From assembly GCA_947174885.1 (NCBI GenBank), contig CAMWKO010000022.1, positions 1 to 44,973 of the forward strand: DNA of 44,973 nt. The letters are read 5' to 3'. Positions 42,266 to 44,973 of this stretch are shown piece by piece. How positions within the stretch are numbered: position 1 is the first letter of the stretch; each line of letters begins with the position of its first letter. Source of the stretch: an uncultured Clostridia bacterium (GTDB lineage: Bacteria; Bacillota; Clostridia; Lachnospirales; Lachnospiraceae). The notes beneath the pieces were generated by a model that did not search any database, had not been told where the DNA came from, and was given only the letters and a program-made list of their open reading frames with translations. Both the position numbers and the translations under genes were made by a program.

Positions 42266-44125
42266 ATGGCTAATGATGTAAGAACAAAAACTAATGCCAG
42301 GGGTCCCATGGGCGGTCACGGAGCCATGATGGCAGGTGAAAAGGCTAAGAATTTTAAGGGTTCTGTTTTGCAGCTGATTAAATATATAGGCAGATATAAA
42401 ATAGCTATTATTATAGTTATGGTTTTTGCAGCTGTTTCTACGGTATTTAGTGTAGCCGGACCTAAGGTAATGGGTAAAGCAACTACTGCACTTGCCGAAG
42501 GTCTTATGGAAAAGATTGCAGGTACGGGCGGAATTGATTTTTCGTATATTGCGAAGATTTTGCTTATTACACTTGGATTATATATAGCCAGTTCTGTATT
42601 CAGCTTTATACAGGGATGGACAATGACCACAATCACACAGAAGACCTGTTACAGACTTAGGAAAGAAATTTCTGAAAAGATTAACAGAATGCCAATGAAG
42701 TATTTTGAGAGCAGAACATATGGCGAGGTACTATCAAGAATTACTAATGATGTAGATACCTTGGGAATGGGTCTGAATCAGAGTATTACGCAGATTATTA
42801 CTTCTCTGGCCACTATTATAGGTGTACTTGTAATGATGCTTAGCATATCTCCTCTTATGACTTTGATTGCTATAGTTATCCTGCCTGTATCTTTATTGCT
42901 TATATCTGCGGTTGTAAAAAAATCGCAGAAGCATTTTAAGACACAGCAGGAATATTTAGGCCATATAAATGGTCAGGTAGAGGAAACCTATGGTGGACAT
43001 CTGGTGGTTAAGGCGTTTAATAAAGAAGAAGAAACTATTGAGAATTTCAATAACACTAATAAGGTGTTATATGAGTCAGCGTGGAGGTCACAGTTTTTAT
43101 CAGGAATGATGCAGCCTATTATGAACTTCGTAGGAAATTTAGGATATGTTGCGGTGGCAATTTCCGGTGGTATTTTAGCAACAGGAGGAGTGATTACTGT
43201 TGGTGATATTCAGGCTTTTATTCAATATGTAAAGAGCTTTACCCAGCCTATTATGCAGATGGCACAGGTAGCAAATCAGGTGCAGTCAATGGCAGCGGCA
43301 GCAGAGAGGGTATTTGAATTTCTTGCTGAAGAGGAGGAAGACCAGACAGTAGAAAATCCTGTTTCTTTAGATGGAATTGAAGGCAATGTGGAATTTAAAA
43401 ATGTTCATTTCGGATATAATCCGGACAATATTATTATAAATGATTTTAGTGCTAAGGTAAAACAGGGACAAAAGATTGCAATAGTTGGACCTACGGGTGC
43501 CGGTAAAACTACAATGGTAAAATTACTTATGAGATTTTATGATGTAAATTCCGGTGAAATACTTATAGACGGTCATAATGTAAAAGACTTTAACAGACAG
43601 GAACTAAGGGAAGTATTTGGTATGGTTTTACAGGATACATGGCTGTTTAAGGGCAGTATTATGGAAAATATCAGATATGGAAGACTGGAGGCAACAGATG
43701 AAGAGGTAATAGCAGCAGCAAAGGCTGCTCATGCACATCATTTCATCAAAACTCTTCCGGATGGATATAATATGGAACTGAATGAAGATGCAAGTAATGT
43801 ATCACAGGGACAAAAGCAGTTGATTACTATTGCAAGAGCAATTCTGGCAGATAATAAGATAATGATATTAGATGAAGCAACATCTTCCGTAGATACAAGA
43901 ACAGAGGTGCGTATACAAAAGGCAATGGATAATCTGACTAAGGGCAGAACGAGCTTTATAATAGCTCATAGATTGTCGACTATAAAAAATGCCGATTTAA
44001 TTCTGGTAATGAAAGACGGGGATATAGTAGAACAGGGTGGACATGAACAGTTACTTGAACTAAAAGGCTTTTATGCTGATTTATATAATTCTCAGTTTGA
44101 AAGCACAGAGCCTGTCCTAGCATAG
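42266..44125 (+). CDS. ABC exporter partner subunit with canonical ATP site
   Basis: The 619-residue partner has six membrane segments and one ATPase domain. Walker A GPTGAGKT (from 408), Walker B with catalytic Glu (ILDEA, Asp536-Glu537) and the switch His (AHRLS, His568) are canonical. The signature is altered to VSQGQ (512-516). It therefore supplies the working catalytic residues against the intact signature of the upstream subunit, the expected division in a heterodimer. The ATG at 42266 follows AAAGGAGG and the previous stop by one base. An earlier in-frame ATG at 42233 lies inside the upstream gene. The N terminus (residues 1-32) is polar and Gly/Met-rich. Confidence 0.92.
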   Translation: MANDVRTKTNARGPMGGHGAMMAGEKAKNFKGSVLQLIKYIGRYKIAIIIVMVFAAVSTVFSVAGPKVMGKATTALAEGLMEKIAGTGGIDFSYIAKILLITLGLYIASSVFSFIQGWTMTTITQKTCYRLRKEISEKINRMPMKYFESRTYGEVLSRITNDVDTLGMGLNQSITQIITSLATIIGVLVMMLSISPLMTLIAIVILPVSLLLISAVVKKSQKHFKTQQEYLGHINGQVEETYGGHLVVKAFNKEEETIENFNNTNKVLYESAWRSQFLSGMMQPIMNFVGNLGYVAVAISGGILATGGVITVGDIQAFIQYVKSFTQPIMQMAQVANQVQSMAAAAERVFEFLAEEEEDQTVENPVSLDGIEGNVEFKNVHFGYNPDNIIINDFSAKVKQGQKIAIVGPTGAGKTTMVKLLMRFYDVNSGEILIDGHNVKDFNRQELREVFGMVLQDTWLFKGSIMENIRYGRLEATDEEVIAAAKAAHAHHFIKTLPDGYNMELNEDASNVSQGQKQLITIARAILADNKIMILDEATSSVDTRTEVRIQKAMDNLTKGRTSFIIAHRLSTIKNADLILVMKDGDIVEQGGHEQLLELKGFYADLYNSQFESTEPVLA

Positions 44126-44156
44126 AAAACGATGTTAAAATAAGAAAACAAAAATA

Positions 44157-44197
44157 AAAGCAGGTTTCTCATTTATGAGAAACCTGCTTTATTTTTT
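44157..44197. terminator. Bidirectional terminator between the ABC exporter and rubrerythrin
   Basis: AAAGCAGGTTTCTCAT (44157-44172) pairs perfectly over 16 bases with 44175-44190. A-rich DNA lies on the left and TTTATTTTTT on the right, so it can serve both convergent genes. Confidence 0.9.
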
Positions 44198-44202
44198 ACT
44201 TT

Positions 44203-44745
44203 TTAGCCAAAGTATCTATCAAGTAAACCTTTAAATGCCTTACCATGTCTAGCCTCATCCCTTGCCATTTCATGTACTGTGTCATGAATAGCATCAAGAT
44301 TTGCAGCTTTAGCTCTCTTAGCAAGGTCTGTTTTACCTGCTGTAGCACCATTTTCAGCAGCTACTCTTAACTGAAGATTTTTCTTTGTGCTATTTGTTAC
44401 AACTTCACCAAGAAGCTCTGCAAATTTTGCAGCGTGTTCTGCTTCTTCATAAGCAGCCTTTTCATAGTATAAACCAACTTCAGGATAACCTTCTCTGAAA
44501 GCTACTCTTGCCATTGCCAAATACATACCAACTTCTGAACATTCACCATTGAAGTTTGCACGAAGGTCTTCAAGAATATCTTCGCTGACACCCTGAGCAA
44601 CACCTACTGTATGTTCAGCAGCCCATACCATTTCACCTTCCTGCTTTTCAAACTTGTCAGCAGGTGCTTTACATACCGGACAAGCTTCCGGTGCTGTTTC
44701 GCCTTCATAAACATAACCACATACTTTACAAACAAATTTTGCCAT
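44203..44745 (-). CDS. Reverse rubrerythrin
   Basis: The 180-residue protein has an N-terminal rubredoxin-like iron site (Cys6, Cys9, Cys22, Cys25) followed by a ferritin-like di-iron domain with ExxH motifs ([10 protein letters not shown] and [10 protein letters not shown]). This is the reversed domain order. In clostridia such proteins reduce hydrogen peroxide and oxygen with electrons from NADH via a reductase, giving oxygen tolerance. It is a single gene with its own promoter. AAAGGAGAT precedes the ATG on the minus strand. The palindrome across the promoter start suggests regulation, perhaps by oxidative stress, although it does not look like a PerR box. Confidence 0.95.
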   Translation of the reverse strand: MAKFVCKVCGYVYEGETAPEACPVCKAPADKFEKQEGEMVWAAEHTVGVAQGVSEDILEDLRANFNGECSEVGMYLAMARVAFREGYPEVGLYYEKAAYEEAEHAAKFAELLGEVVTNSTKKNLQLRVAAENGATAGKTDLAKRAKAANLDAIHDTVHEMARDEARHGKAFKGLLDRYFG

Positions 44746-44823
44746 TTTTTAATCTCCTTTTCGTTAAGTAATTTTGTAATATTTTATACAATAAAAGTCC
44801 TGAATATGGACTTTTATAAAAAA

Positions 44824-44838
44824 CAGTAACCATTACTG
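44824..44838. promoter_or_regulatory. Candidate operator of the rubrerythrin gene
   Basis: CAGTAA-CCA-TTACTG is a perfect 6+6 palindrome placed at or just after the expected start of transcription of the rubrerythrin promoter. The binding factor is unknown. Confidence 0.45.
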
Positions 44839-44844
44839 ATTTTT

Positions 44845-44873
44845 AATATAGCATATTAAAAAATTTGTGTCAA
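44845..44873 (-). promoter_or_regulatory. Strong promoter of the rubrerythrin gene
   Basis: On the minus strand TTGACA (44873-44868) and TATATT (44850-44845) are 17 bases apart, and the -10 is extended by TGC. The leader is about 90 bases. Confidence 0.75.
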
Positions 44874-44885
44874 CAAATAATAATT

Positions 44886-44905
44886 TAGAGTTTCCGTATT
44901 TTTTT
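44886..44905. repeat. Family A palindromic repeat, left arm
   Basis: AGAGTTTCCGTATTTTTTTT matches the left arm at 22667. The expected right arm may be the degraded A-rich run ending in ACTGAACTCAAG at 44937-44948. The rest of the window to 44973 is A/T-rich with nothing else recognised. Confidence 0.55.
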
Positions 44906-44973
44906 TTTTAGTTTAAATAATCGTAAAAAAAAAAAAACTGAACTCAAGATAAAAAAAAATATAACATTTTAAA

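Noticed and set aside
1-44973. CRISPR array, insertion sequence or prophage
   Set aside because: No regularly spaced repeats, transposase, integrase or phage structural gene appears. The dispersed repeats are short palindromes without spacers of uniform size.
44906-44973. Homopolymer-rich window end as an origin or special element
   Set aside because: It is only A/T runs beside a family A arm. No DnaA boxes or other structure were seen.

Overview
The window looks like a low-GC, endospore-forming Clostridia chromosome, most likely family Lachnospiraceae. The evidence is AT-rich DNA with AGGAGG-type ribosome binding sites, sporulation genes (spoVT, yabP, yabQ, spoIIE), reverse rubrerythrin, and no outer-membrane genes. 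The family assignment is inferred from gene content and order, not from a search.

Region by region: (1) 141-4070 carries alr, a MurL-type epimerase and a MurD-type ligase, a peptidoglycan precursor operon that appears to make the D-glutamate residue on the nucleotide precursor. (2) 4467-22474 is a complete Gram-positive type IV pilus locus in one direction: pilB, pilT, pilC, major pilin, pilD, fused pilM-pilN, pilO, four minor-pilin-like genes and a 1536-aa surface protein in the position that pilY1 has in Gram-negative clusters. It ends at a strong terminator. (3) 22475-28096 holds single genes: an ArsB/SLC13-type permease, a cytidylate-kinase-like protein, a YdcF/ElyC-like membrane protein (minus strand), an SGNH hydrolase and an SDR oxidoreductase, separated by hairpin-rich intergenic repeats. 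(4) 28417-37020 is the conserved Bacillus-like run spoVT, hup, rqcP, yabP, yabQ, divIC, spoIIE, tilS, hpt, ftsH. (5) 37327-44745 carries a GH13 amylase-family enzyme, a tRNA-Tyr/tRNA-Leu pair, a heterodimeric ABC exporter and a reverse rubrerythrin (minus strand).

The pilus locus has extension (PilB) and retraction (PilT) motors, a platform (PilC), an alignment complex (PilMN, PilO), a processing enzyme (PilD) and a probable tip complex, so a retractable pilus is expected. The tip candidate contains three similar segments resembling a ThuA/class I amidotransferase-like alpha/beta fold and two calcium-loop-like motifs. The spoIIE upstream region has the layout of a Spo0A-activated sigma-A promoter with a 21-bp spacer, and its -10 box forms part of a terminator hairpin that also covers the spoIIE ribosome binding site.

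Two families of short structured repeats are scattered between genes. Family A has arms beginning AGAGTTTCCGTATTTTT. Family B is a hairpin around ATAAAATC/GATTTTAT with paired-base changes between copies. No CRISPR array, insertion sequence, phage gene or rRNA was seen.
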